33,313 nucleotides of DNA from an uncultured Clostridia bacterium (GCA_947623655.1 CANQHG010000018.1:1-33313); one strand, 5' to 3'; shown: positions 23,622-31,931, counted from the stretch's first letter. Numbers and translations: made by a program. The notes: a model not told the origin generated them from the letters alone.

Positions 23622-23650
23622 ATTGTAACACAAAAATTTGGGGTATGCAA
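23622..23650 (-). promoter_or_regulatory. Promoter of GH51 gene B
   Basis: On the minus strand TTGCAT (23645-23650), 17 bases, then TACAAT (23622-23627). It is followed by a leader of about 25 bases with the same AAGGGGGAAA ribosome binding site as gene A. Confidence 0.75.
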
Positions 23651-23695
23651 GAGGTTCGTTAAAATTTAAATTGTAAACCGACAAAATCGCGCAAA

Positions 23696-23721
23696 ACAAA
23701 AACGCCCCCTTTTTCGGGGGC
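23696..23721 (-). terminator. Terminator after the ROK kinase gene
   Basis: GCCCCC (23704-23709) pairs with GGGGGC (23716-23721). On the minus strand it is followed by G and then a T-rich tract (complement of 23696-23702). Confidence 0.88.
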
Positions 23722-23735
23722 GGTCTGTGCGCTGT

Positions 23736-24692
23736 TTAAATTCTATCCATGGCGTAGGCTGCGGCGCCGTACATGCCCGCATCGTTTCCCAAAGAAGCGC
23801 GGACGATCTCGAGCGGCGCGTATTCGTTGGAAGCGAGAATGTTTTTATAGACATACTCTCTGACGGGCTGAAGAAGGGCTTCGCCCTCGTTGGAGACCCC
23901 GCCTCCCACGATGATGACTTGCGGACGGAGAAGATTTACGATGTTCGCAATGCCCTCGCCGAGGCTCACGATGTAGTTCTTTACGATCTGTTTTGCGGCC
24001 TTGTCGCCGCGGCGGGCCGCTACGAACGCCGTCTTGCCCGAAACTTCCTCGAGCGTGTGCGCTTCTTCCCACATGAGGGAATCTTTATGGCGCAACATGG
24101 CGGCCGCGGCGTCGCGCTTGAGGGCGGACGCGGAAGCGTAGCGCTCGAAACAGCCCCTCCTCCCGCAGGTGCACTTGATCCCGCCCTGCCGAATGACGGT
24201 GTGGCCGAGTTCGCCGCCCGCGGAACGGTAGCCCTCGACGAGTTTGCCGTCCATCACGATGCCGCCGCCCACGCCCGTGCCGAGCGTGACCATCACGCTG
24301 TCGGCATACGTCTTGCCGCTGCCGAACCGCGCCTCGCCGAGCGCAGCCGCGTTGGCGTCGTTGGTGACGAAAACGGGAATTCCGAGGTGAGAAGAGACGA
24401 GCTCGGCGAGAGGCACGTCCAGCCAACCGAAATTAGACCAGTTGACAACGACGCCCCGCCGCGAATCGATGATGCCCGGGGAACCGATCCCGACGGCCAT
24501 GACGTCTTCGCGTTCGAGCCCGTATTGGCCCATGATCTCGAGGGCGAGCCCCGCCAGATTCCACGCGGTCTGTTCGGGCGCGTCTTCGGCACGCGTGACG
24601 CATGTTTTTTTGAGCCGAACGACGCCCTGTTCGTCTAAAATCCCCGCCTTTGCGGACATTCCGCCGAGGTCGATCCCGATGTAATATTTCAT
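23736..24692 (-). CDS. ROK-family sugar kinase, glucokinase-like
   Basis: A 318-residue cytoplasmic kinase that phosphorylates a hexose with ATP; glucose is the commonest substrate for this shape. The N-terminal phosphate motif GIDLGGMSAKAG, the sugar-binding TNDANAAALGE, the ATP segment TLGTGVGGGIV and the zinc motif (histidine of GGELGH with CTCGRRGC) are all present. The helix-turn-helix of ROK repressors is absent, so it is an enzyme. The start at 24692 has AAGGAG upstream. It follows the glycosyltransferase, GH3 and membrane-protein genes on the same strand and has its own terminator, fitting a role in using sugars released by the nearby glycosidases. Confidence 0.93.
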   Translation of the reverse strand: MKYYIGIDLGGMSAKAGILDEQGVVRLKKTCVTRAEDAPEQTAWNLAGLALEIMGQYGLEREDVMAVGIGSPGIIDSRRGVVVNWSNFGWLDVPLAELVSSHLGIPVFVTNDANAAALGEARFGSGKTYADSVMVTLGTGVGGGIVMDGKLVEGYRSAGGELGHTVIRQGGIKCTCGRRGCFERYASASALKRDAAAAMLRHKDSLMWEEAHTLEEVSGKTAFVAARRGDKAAKQIVKNYIVSLGEGIANIVNLLRPQVIIVGGGVSNEGEALLQPVREYVYKNILASNEYAPLEIVRASLGNDAGMYGAAAYAMDRI

Positions 24693-24845
24693 TGTATCAT
24701 ACTCCTTGATTGATGTTGTTGTTTAAAAGGGGCGTCTGCCGCGTCATCCCGCGCAAAGCGAACGATCCGAAAACACGAAGTTCCCCCTTGAATGACGCAG
24801 AACGGAGGCGGGACGCCATGAGGCGTCCGGATCCGCGGGCATCAT
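24693..24845. other. Intergenic stretch with a GC hairpin after the glycosyltransferase gene
   Basis: No gene is supported. GGACGCC (24811-24817) and GGCGTCC (24822-24828) form a perfect seven-base stem around ATGA. It lies 18 bases beyond the glycosyltransferase stop and has no T-run. A GTCAT / ATGAC pair farther along recalls the foldback repeats elsewhere, but the diagnostic arms are missing. Confidence 0.5.
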
Positions 24846-25871
24846 TCACCCGAGCTTGATCTTTTTGCACAGCGTCCGATAGGAAGAAATGAGCACCGCC
24901 GTTCTCAACCGTCCGGGAAAGAGCATCGCGACGGCGACATAGCTACGGTAGCGAAGCTTTCGGTAGAGTTTTAAATCGCGCTCTTTGATGTGCCGCCACA
25001 ATTCTTTCATCGCCGCCTTTCTCTCTTTCGTATATTCGCCGAGGACGAACAGCATGGTCGTGAGCATATAGTTGGCGAGCGCATGGAACATGTACTTCCC
25101 GAGCCCCTTGGGTTGGGACTTTATCTCTTCGTACGTCCATCTGTCGGTCATCTCGCGCATGACGCGGAGCATCTGCTCATAGCGCTTCACCATATTGGGA
25201 AGATTGACCGATTGGTCTGCTCTGCCGATGAAATAGCGATAGAAATCTGCGTTGAGATAGAAGAGGCTTCGCGTGTAGGGCAACGGGTCGTAGGAAACGA
25301 TGTCGTCGACATAGAACGTGTGCTCGGGAAGACGAAGCCCGCTCTTTTTGAGAACGTCGGTCCTGTAGACGAGGGCGTGCATCAGAAGCATGAGAGAGAA
25401 GCGGAACTTTTTGACGTCGTTCCATGTGCAGAACGTCCCGACGGGAAACTTTTTGTCGTACCGCGAGAAGTGGCGGGTGTTGTCGGCGCTGTGCTCATAG
25501 ACATAGTTGACGACGTAGAGATCGGGCGAATTCCCCTCTGCGGCATGTCGTTTGATCGTATCGAGAAGTTGTATGTATGCCGCTTCGTCGGCCCAATCGT
25601 CGGAATCGACAACTTTATAGTAGAGCCCGCTCGCAAGAGAGAGCCCCGCGTTGACGCCCGAGCCGTGCCCGCCGTTCTCCTTATCGACGACTTTCACGAT
25701 CGAGGGATACTTCTTTTCGTATTCCCGTGCGATGGAGAGGGTGCCGTCGCTGCTGCCGTCATTGACGATGACGATCTCAACGTCTTCGCCGCCGATGAGA
25801 AGAGAATCGACGCACTTTCTCATATATGCCTGCGAATTGTAGCAGGGAACCGTAAACGTAATGTATTTCAT
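24846..25871 (-). CDS. Family 2 glycosyltransferase
   Basis: A 341-residue GT-A-fold transferase that moves a sugar from a nucleotide donor, probably to an envelope glycan. The N-terminal half has TVPCYNSQAYM, VEIVIVNDGSSDGT, the ENGGHGSGVNAGL segment and the metal-binding DSDDW near residue 92. The C-terminal 120 residues are rich in Arg, Lys and aromatic residues and may lie on the membrane surface; no clear membrane span is visible. Acceptor and product cannot be inferred. It is followed by the ROK gene and preceded by a repeat-filled gap, so linkage to the upstream GH3 pair is unproven. Confidence 0.9.
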   Translation of the reverse strand: MKYITFTVPCYNSQAYMRKCVDSLLIGGEDVEIVIVNDGSSDGTLSIAREYEKKYPSIVKVVDKENGGHGSGVNAGLSLASGLYYKVVDSDDWADEAAYIQLLDTIKRHAAEGNSPDLYVVNYVYEHSADNTRHFSRYDKKFPVGTFCTWNDVKKFRFSLMLLMHALVYRTDVLKKSGLRLPEHTFYVDDIVSYDPLPYTRSLFYLNADFYRYFIGRADQSVNLPNMVKRYEQMLRVMREMTDRWTYEEIKSQPKGLGKYMFHALANYMLTTMLFVLGEYTKERKAAMKELWRHIKERDLKLYRKLRYRSYVAVAMLFPGRLRTAVLISSYRTLCKKIKLG

Positions 25872-26078
25872 GGGTGGTGTTACAATGCGGTGATGGTTCG
25901 ACTACGCTCACCATAACGCATTTGGGATGGCCCGTAGACCCCGACGCTCATTCTGAAAGAGCGTAGCGACGAAGTAGCGCCCTAAGGCGCGAAGTAAGAA
26001 TCCCATCAAACGGGCGGAACAATATTGTACTCCGTAGGTTTCATGGGATCCTTCGCATACGCTCAGGATGAGCGGGGC
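25872..26078. repeat. Foldback repeats between the GtrA-like and glycosyltransferase genes
   Basis: Two units of the same family as those at 428-619. One, in the opposite orientation, pairs ATTCT (25950-25954) with AGAAT (25997-26001) inside a wider TGGGAT (25923-25928) / ATCCCA (26000-26005) pairing option. The other pairs ATCCT (26048-26052) with AGGAT (26065-26069) and ends two bases from the stop codon of the GtrA-like gene. No gene is supported here. Confidence 0.75.
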
Positions 26079-27065
26079 TTACTCGGCAGTTGCCTGCGCT
26101 TTGACGGCCTCATAGGCCTGTTCTTTTTCGATTTTGACGTCGATCGCCTGCGCCGCGCTCTCGAAGAGCTCCTGCGTCTTGGCATCGCGCTCCGCCTTTT
26201 CTTCCTGCGTATCCATGGGATCGGCGGCAAGCTTTTCGGCTTTTTTGACGTGCGCAAAGTACTTCATCACCTTGGAATTGACTTGCGACGCGGCGGTATG
26301 CGCCTCTTTTTCGGCGTTGGAGAGATCTGCCTTATATTGCGCTTTCTCGTAGGCGGCCTTTGCCGCCTCGAGCTTCTCTGCGGGCGCGTTTGCGGCGAGA
26401 AGTCTTTCGTACCTTGCTTTTTTCCGCGCGGCGACCTTGTTGTTGTCGGGGAAGATGACGAGGAAGATGAAGAAGAAGATGACCATGGAGACGCCGCCCG
26501 TGATGACCGTCTTGATGAGGCCTGTTACAGCGTCGGGCCAACCCCAATACACAAAGAATACATTGCAGATGCCCCAGATCGCGTTGACGAAGACGGAGAC
26601 GAGCACCCAGCCGATAAAGTACCACATCGCCTGATACCACGGATTGCCGTGCGAGCGATAGGTGATATTTCTCTGGAGGGGGAAGTTGATGCACTGCGCC
26701 GTGAAGACGGCGAGCTCGAACGCGATGAAGTAGCCGAGGCCCTGCACGTCGCCGAAGATCATGTAGGCCTGATCGCCCGCAATGGGAATGGGGACGTTCG
26801 GCCAGCCCCAAGGCCCGTTATTGAGCCCCGCAAAGGCGTACGGCAGGAAAGTCATGACGATATACTGCCAGATCGTGACCCCCTCGGAGAAGACGATGAA
26901 GAAGAATACCATGTAGAGAATGTGGGAAAACTTGGGGTGTTTTTCCGCAAAGTTGTACCATACGCCCAGCCACCAGCGCCAGATTTTTTGGAAGAATGCC
27001 AAAAATCCGTTTTTGGACAGCGGTTTCAGCTGGTTTTCAAGATCTTGTACCGTGTGTTCACTCAT
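26079..27065 (-). CDS. GtrA-like membrane protein with a long C-terminal coiled coil
   Basis: A 328-residue protein. The first 210 residues have about four membrane spans (near 47-75, 105-125, 150-175 and 185-207). The segment INFPLQRNITYRSHGNPW between spans resembles the conserved loop of GtrA-type proteins, which help move lipid-linked sugars across the membrane. Residues about 212-328 are a charged, Ala/Lys/Glu-rich helix predicted to be coiled coil and cytoplasmic, which ordinary GtrA proteins (about 130 residues) lack. The start overlaps the GH3 stop codon (ATGA), implying coupled translation. The GtrA assignment is tentative; an alternative is an unnamed membrane scaffold for the GH3 enzyme. 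Confidence 0.7.
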   Translation of the reverse strand: MSEHTVQDLENQLKPLSKNGFLAFFQKIWRWWLGVWYNFAEKHPKFSHILYMVFFFIVFSEGVTIWQYIVMTFLPYAFAGLNNGPWGWPNVPIPIAGDQAYMIFGDVQGLGYFIAFELAVFTAQCINFPLQRNITYRSHGNPWYQAMWYFIGWVLVSVFVNAIWGICNVFFVYWGWPDAVTGLIKTVITGGVSMVIFFFIFLVIFPDNNKVAARKKARYERLLAANAPAEKLEAAKAAYEKAQYKADLSNAEKEAHTAASQVNSKVMKYFAHVKKAEKLAADPMDTQEEKAERDAKTQELFESAAQAIDVKIEKEQAYEAVKAQATAE

Positions 27066-29518
27066 GCTGCTTTACCTGCCTTTTTTTGATTTTCCTTTTC
27101 GAGTTTCGCCTTTTGTTTGGCGGCCTTGCATTCCGCCTTTTCTTGCTTGGTCTTATGCAAGAATTGGTGCGCGCCCTTGAAGAAATGCCCGTCGAACATC
27201 TTGATGAGCCCCTCCATCTGGCGGCGGTTCATCTTGCCGAATTTGGCGAGTCCGCGCATGGGTTGATGAAGCGTGCCCATGACGAGGGTGTTTGCCGCGG
27301 CGCGTTTGCCGAATATCTTGCAGAACTTGATCGCGAAGCGGATCGCCCACGAGAAGAGCCGACCCGTCCAACCTCTTGCATATCTGAGGTCGCCGACCGT
27401 CGTGTTTTCATGAACGGGAAGACGGCGTTTTTTCTTGCCCGTCTCCGTTTCGATGCTCCTGCCGAGAAGCGCGAAATACTCCTCGTCGGGTACCGCCTTG
27501 ATATCGCCCTTTGCATAGGAAGGGAATTTTTGAAGCATGGGTTCGGGCTCTGCGCCGAATACCGTAAGGGAAGCGTTGAGACGGATATCTTCGGACGACG
27601 CGCCGATGAGGATATCGTAGTCCCCCGCCTCGACCTGCCAGCCGTTGGTGTTCACATCGAAGTAAGCGAACGTTCTGTCGGTGAACGGGATCGTCACTTC
27701 CTTGCTCTCGCCGGGCTGAAGGGAGACGCGCCTGAAGCCGCGGAGCTCTCTCTTCGGACGGATGATCCCGGTGTCGGGAAGGGAAATGTAGAGCTGTGCG
27801 ATCTCGTCGCCCGCGACGGCGCCCGTGTTCGTCACCGTGAATGTGGCGCCCTTGCCGTTTACTCTGATATCGGAATAGTTGAATTTTGTATAGCTCAGCC
27901 CATAGCCGAAAGGATATTTAGGCTTGACGCCCGCCGTCGTATAGTAACGGTAGCCGACAAACAGCCCCTCGCGGTACTGCGTGCTGTCTTTCTGCCCGGG
28001 GAAGAGGTCGGGCGAAGATGTGGGACAATCTTCATAGCGGGAGACCCAGCTCTCGGCGAGCTTGCCCGAGGGATTTGTCTTGCCCGTCAGAATATCGGCG
28101 ATCGCCTCGGCGCCCGCCTGTCCGCCCAGCCCCGCATAGAGCACGGCCGCGGCGCCCTTCGTCCAATCGGTCTCCACGACGGAGCCGCAGGAGAGCACGA
28201 CGACGACCTTTTTACCCGTTGCGACGAGACGCGCGAAGAGTTCTTTCTGGTTTTCGGGAACCCGGATATGCTCTCTGTCGAGCCCCTCGGCCTCGGAGAA
28301 TTCGTCGAGCCCCGCAAAATAGAGAACGACGTCGGCAAGAGAAGCGGCGCTGACGGCCTTCTTCGCGAGCCCTTTCTTCTTTTTGCCGAAACGGTTGAAC
28401 CCGCGCTCTGCGGCGACGACGGAAAGCGGGGAATTCCCGATCGCCTCTTGCGCCGAAGTGAGCTTTGTGGGATTGACGATGGAAGAACCCGCGCCCTGAT
28501 AGCGGGGATCGAAAGCGAAATCGCCGACGATCGCAACTTTCGTCCCCTTTTTCAGCGGCAGAACGCCGTCGTTTTCGAGGAGGACCATCGCCTTGGACGC
28601 GCATTCGTGCGCCAGCGCGTGATGTTTTTCGATGTCGAAGGGTTCGATCTTTTTGGGGTCGCCGAACTCGGTGAGCGCCAGAATGCGTTCTACGCTCTCG
28701 TCGAGAAGAGACTCGGGGATCTCCCCCGCTTCCACGGCCTTGACGAGATCGTCCGCGCCGTATTTGCAGGCGGGCATCTCGAGCTCGTTTCCGCATTTCA
28801 GCCCCTCGACGCGGCTGTTGGAGCCCGCCCAGTCGGTGACGACAACGCCCTTGAAGCCCCATTCCCCGCGGAGAATGTCGAGCATCAGGTGCTTATTTTC
28901 GTTCGTGAACGTGCCGTTCAATTTGTTGTATGAGGTCATGACGGTGTTCGTCTTCCCCTCTTTGACGGCGATCTCGAAGCCCGTGAGATAGATCTCGCGA
29001 AGCGTTCTCTCGTCGATCACGGAGTCCGTCGTCATGCGGCGGAATTCTCTGTTGTTGGCGGCGAAGTGCTTGATACAGGCGTTCACATGAACAGACTGTA
29101 TGCCTCTCACATAGGACGCGGCCATTTTGCCCGCGAGAAGCGGATCTTCGGAAAAATATTCGAAATTGCGCCCGCAAAGGGGATTACGCTTGATGTTGAG
29201 CCCCGGGCCGAGCACCATGTCGACGTCCATGGACGCCGCTTCCTCGCCGAGGGCTGCGCCGACGCGCGTCCCGAGCTCTTCGTCCCAACTGCACGCCATG
29301 ATGGACGCCGTGGGGAAACAGGTCGCGGGAATGCTCTTATGGAGCCCCAGATGGTCGGCCGCTTCCGCCTGTTTTCTCAGCCCGTGCGGCCCGTCCGAGA
29401 GATACATGCCGCGGATACCGTACTGCGGATAATCGACGGTCTTAAAAAATGCCTTGCCCGTCAAAAAGTCTGCCTTTTCGCGCAGCGTCATCTTCTTGAC
29501 GATTTCCTTTTTCTCCAT
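27062..29518 (-). CDS. GH3 beta-glycosidase with a basic C-terminal extension
   Basis: An 818-residue glycoside hydrolase of family 3, probably cytoplasmic because no signal peptide is present. The TIM-barrel domain (about 1-270) has LSDGPHGLR, the KHFAANN lysine-histidine pair and nucleophile D229 in VVVTDWAG. The alpha/beta sandwich (about 310-500) holds a likely acid/base E411 in SEAEGLDREH. A fibronectin-III-like domain follows (about 570-680, from YPFGYGLSYT). The last 130 residues contain an aromatic helix near 715-740, the HQPMRGLAKFGKM segment and a Lys/Ala-rich tail. Such extensions occur in clostridial GH3 proteins but the basic tail stands out. Beta-glucosidase or beta-xylosidase activity is likely; the exact sugar is not determinable. 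It is translationally coupled to the membrane protein gene. Confidence 0.93.
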   Translation of the reverse strand: MEKKEIVKKMTLREKADFLTGKAFFKTVDYPQYGIRGMYLSDGPHGLRKQAEAADHLGLHKSIPATCFPTASIMACSWDEELGTRVGAALGEEAASMDVDMVLGPGLNIKRNPLCGRNFEYFSEDPLLAGKMAASYVRGIQSVHVNACIKHFAANNREFRRMTTDSVIDERTLREIYLTGFEIAVKEGKTNTVMTSYNKLNGTFTNENKHLMLDILRGEWGFKGVVVTDWAGSNSRVEGLKCGNELEMPACKYGADDLVKAVEAGEIPESLLDESVERILALTEFGDPKKIEPFDIEKHHALAHECASKAMVLLENDGVLPLKKGTKVAIVGDFAFDPRYQGAGSSIVNPTKLTSAQEAIGNSPLSVVAAERGFNRFGKKKKGLAKKAVSAASLADVVLYFAGLDEFSEAEGLDREHIRVPENQKELFARLVATGKKVVVVLSCGSVVETDWTKGAAAVLYAGLGGQAGAEAIADILTGKTNPSGKLAESWVSRYEDCPTSSPDLFPGQKDSTQYREGLFVGYRYYTTAGVKPKYPFGYGLSYTKFNYSDIRVNGKGATFTVTNTGAVAGDEIAQLYISLPDTGIIRPKRELRGFRRVSLQPGESKEVTIPFTDRTFAYFDVNTNGWQVEAGDYDILIGASSEDIRLNASLTVFGAEPEPMLQKFPSYAKGDIKAVPDEEYFALLGRSIETETGKKKRRLPVHENTTVGDLRYARGWTGRLFSWAIRFAIKFCKIFGKRAAANTLVMGTLHQPMRGLAKFGKMNRRQMEGLIKMFDGHFFKGAHQFLHKTKQEKAECKAAKQKAKLEKENQKKAGKAA

Positions 29519-29902
29519 GAACTTCTCCTTTTTTTGTTATTTTTTTATATATTTTAACAAACTGTGTTAATTATTTGCTTTATTGTGGCATAATCTGTCA
29601 TTCAAACGGCGCAATTTACATCGGAACGGCTCCGCGCGCGATTTGTTTGATATTTACAAAATTGTAACAAAAAATCCCCTGAAAATGACAGAACACTCGC
29701 AGACATATCCGCAAGCGTTCGTCATAAGGGGGGATGAAGAAGAGGAAATGGTCCGTTTTTCCGTCTTCTGCCCTCATTATACACAAAAGAAATGCAAGCG
29801 GAGCAAATATGGCGTAATCTGCGTCTTTTGTTACATAAATTGCAAAATTTTTTCTTTTTTATTTTTTTGTGAAAAGTTTTCGTTAATTTTTTACATTTTT
29901 TG
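29519..29902. promoter_or_regulatory. AT-rich control region upstream of the GH3 gene
   Basis: No gene is supported. On the minus strand a TATAAT lies at 29777-29782 with a poor -35 region. Downstream of it a transcript would form a 10-pair hairpin with two G-U pairs (29691-29720). Two operator-like palindromes follow: TTACAA-AA-TTGTAA (29654-29667) and TTAACA-N5-TGTTAA (29554-29570). The second overlaps the likely promoter near the gene. A ribosome binding site AAGGAGAAG precedes ATG 29518. No GC-rich terminator for the kinase gene ending at 29903 was seen. Confidence 0.5.
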
Positions 29903-31219
29903 TTAAAGCGGAAGCATGACATCGAGGATAAACGTGTGGTCGCTCGCCTCGAAATTCATGATGCCGCCGTACTTCTCCACGATATAGGCGATACTCTTTA
30001 CGCCGTAGCCGTGGGAGAGCTTGTCCTGTTTTGTCGTCTGCGGAAAACCGCCCACGATCTCGACTTCGGCGGGCGTGTAGTTCTCCACCTGAATTTTTAC
30101 CATGTTCCCCACCTTGCGTACCGTGAGCGTGACCGTGCGCTTTTCTCTGTCTTCGATGGTCTTGAGACATTCGATGGCGTTGTCGAGCGCGTTGCCAAAC
30201 AGGGAATAGATATCAACGTCGTCCATCTTGTTGAGAAGGCTGCCGTCGACAATGGTCACGAATTGGATCCCCGCTGCGTCGCACTGCATGTGCTTTTGCA
30301 CGAGCACGACGTCGAGCGTCTCGTTGCCCGTCTTCTGCATCATGCTCACGACGTTCAGAGATTCGAGCGCCTCATTGATCCACTTCTCCCCCGCCATGCC
30401 CTGACGGGCGCCGTTCATGAGCCCGAGCTGGTGCTTCAGATCGTGGTATTTGATATTCATTGTGTCGAGATTCTGGCGGAACATCTCATACTGCCGCCTG
30501 TCGCTCTGCCAGAGCAGCTGAATGATGCGAATATCCTCCTCGAGCTTTTTATTATAGACGTTGGTATAAAGGCTGTCGAGTAGAACAAACCCGCAGACGA
30601 GCCCGAAGAAGATGTGGAAGAGATGCAGGAAAGAATATTCCATGCCCTCTTTTTGCAGTTCGCGCTCGGTGAAGAGGTTCAGAATGATGAGGGCGATCAC
30701 GATGAGCGTTGTGCTGAGCAAGAGTTTTATGTTGTTGGCGCGAAAGTTTTTCTCCTTTTTGAGACGGGACGTAAAGAGGAAATAGCAGAGGAAAAACACC
30801 GTGACCATGCTGAGAATGTAGGTGAGATAATACAGCCAATTCCCCGCGGGAACGCCGGAGCGGTAGAGCACGAACTCCCAGAGCTTGGAAAAACGGAAGA
30901 GCATGTGCTGAATGACGTAGGCGCTCATGGCAAGAAAGAGCGCGTTCCAGAAATCGCCCCGAAAACACAGCCAAACGGCGCCGACCGTAAGCACGGCGAG
31001 TGCGACATACCAAAGGCTCGCGGTGAGCGGTTCCTCGTTGTTACCGACGCAGTACGGATAGGTCGCGCAGGCAAGAAGAATGAGCGCGAGCACGCTTCCG
31101 ATGATGCGCAGGGGAGCCAGCTTCCTCGGCCGCAGCAACGGGACGAGCGGCAGGAATGACAGGAGCAACTCGTAGGTAAAGCCGTCCGCCGCAAAAAAGT
31201 TTACGATCTTATCCCACAT
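29903..31219 (-). CDS. AgrC-like sensor histidine kinase (HPK10 type)
   Basis: A 438-residue membrane kinase. Residues 1-225 contain about six hydrophobic segments, as in peptide-sensing AgrC-type kinases. A coiled linker leads to the phospho-acceptor H259 in KYHDLKHQ, the family's distinctive motif. The ATPase domain has the N box (SLFGNALDNAIE) and a G box (HGYGVKSIAYIVEKYGG); the D/G1 box is reduced, as is usual for this class. It starts four bases after the LytTR regulator's stop, with GAGGTAA as ribosome binding site, so the two are co-expressed. No AgrB or AgrD-like gene is visible nearby, so the signal is unknown. Confidence 0.93.
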   Translation of the reverse strand: MWDKIVNFFAADGFTYELLLSFLPLVPLLRPRKLAPLRIIGSVLALILLACATYPYCVGNNEEPLTASLWYVALAVLTVGAVWLCFRGDFWNALFLAMSAYVIQHMLFRFSKLWEFVLYRSGVPAGNWLYYLTYILSMVTVFFLCYFLFTSRLKKEKNFRANNIKLLLSTTLIVIALIILNLFTERELQKEGMEYSFLHLFHIFFGLVCGFVLLDSLYTNVYNKKLEEDIRIIQLLWQSDRRQYEMFRQNLDTMNIKYHDLKHQLGLMNGARQGMAGEKWINEALESLNVVSMMQKTGNETLDVVLVQKHMQCDAAGIQFVTIVDGSLLNKMDDVDIYSLFGNALDNAIECLKTIEDREKRTVTLTVRKVGNMVKIQVENYTPAEVEIVGGFPQTTKQDKLSHGYGVKSIAYIVEKYGGIMNFEASDHTFILDVMLPL

Positions 31220-31223
31220 CGGC

Positions 31224-31931
31224 TTACCTCGTGTATTTCATGTATTGATCCACAAATTCTTTCTTTTTATGGCGGCTCATCAGAAGCTCGTCGTCCCCGA
31301 CGCGCACAAAATTGCCGATCACCGAGTCGACATAGCGCAGATTGACGAGATAACAACTGTTGCAACGGCAGAAATTCATGCCCGCGAGCTGTTCCTCAAG
31401 CGTCTTCAAAGAGGCGCGGGTGCGGAGCTGTCCGCCGTCCGCCGTGTGGAAGACGAGGTTGTGGCTCTCCACTTCGATGTAGCGGATCGTGGACGAGGGC
31501 ACGACTTTGACTTCCTGACGGGTATTGATTACGATGCTCACGTCTTCGGTGCGGTGCTTTTTGACGCGCTCGAGCGCCTTTTTCAACACCTGCGAGAAAT
31601 TGAAATAGCGGACGGGCTTTATGAGATAGGCGAGCGCCTCCACTTCGTACCCCTGCACGGCGTACTGCGGCATGTTTGTGATGAAGATGATACAGCAGTC
31701 GCTTCCCATGCGGCGGAGACGTTTGGAAAGTTCCATCCCGTCGAGATGCGGCATCTCGATGTCGAGAAAGATGATGTCGTACTTTCCGTTGTACGCCTCG
31801 ATAAATTCCATGCTGTCGGTATACGACTCGAATGTGAATTCATAGTCGCCGCTGTCGAGCGCGGTCTGCAAATATTTCTGCATGACGGCAAGATCTTTTT
31901 TGTTGTCGTCAACGAGCGCGATCCTGATCAT
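31224..31931 (-). CDS. LytTR-family response regulator
   Basis: A 235-residue regulator. The receiver domain (about 1-125) has VDDN, phospho-acceptor D57 in IIFLDIEMP, and the late lysine in YLIKPVRY. The LytTR DNA-binding domain (about 140-235) has IRYIEVESHNLVFHT, the LEEQLAGMNFCRCNSCYLVNLRYV stretch and a closing MSRHKKKEF segment. ATG 31931 was chosen because AGGGGGAAC lies just upstream and family proteins begin MIRIALVDD; a longer frame to 31997 would cover the promoter. It is the first gene of the kinase operon and is likely to be phosphorylated by that kinase. Targets are unknown. Confidence 0.95.
   Translation of the reverse strand: MIRIALVDDNKKDLAVMQKYLQTALDSGDYEFTFESYTDSMEFIEAYNGKYDIIFLDIEMPHLDGMELSKRLRRMGSDCCIIFITNMPQYAVQGYEVEALAYLIKPVRYFNFSQVLKKALERVKKHRTEDVSIVINTRQEVKVVPSSTIRYIEVESHNLVFHTADGGQLRTRASLKTLEEQLAGMNFCRCNSCYLVNLRYVDSVIGNFVRVGDDELLMSRHKKKEFVDQYMKYTR

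Noticed and set aside
24693-24845. tRNA or riboswitch in the gap between ROK and glycosyltransferase genes
   Set aside because: Only a simple seven-pair hairpin is visible; no cloverleaf, anticodon stem or known aptamer core could be traced.
29659-29730. Minus-strand 23-codon frame with three cysteines downstream of the AgrC-like kinase, a possible signal peptide
   Set aside because: No Shine-Dalgarno sequence precedes it (the upstream bases are C-rich on the transcript side), and much of it coincides with an RNA hairpin and a palindrome.
29583-29906. Plus-strand 107-codon frame in the GH3 upstream region
   Set aside because: Low-complexity Phe/Lys-rich translation from an AT-rich control region, no ribosome binding site and no family resemblance.
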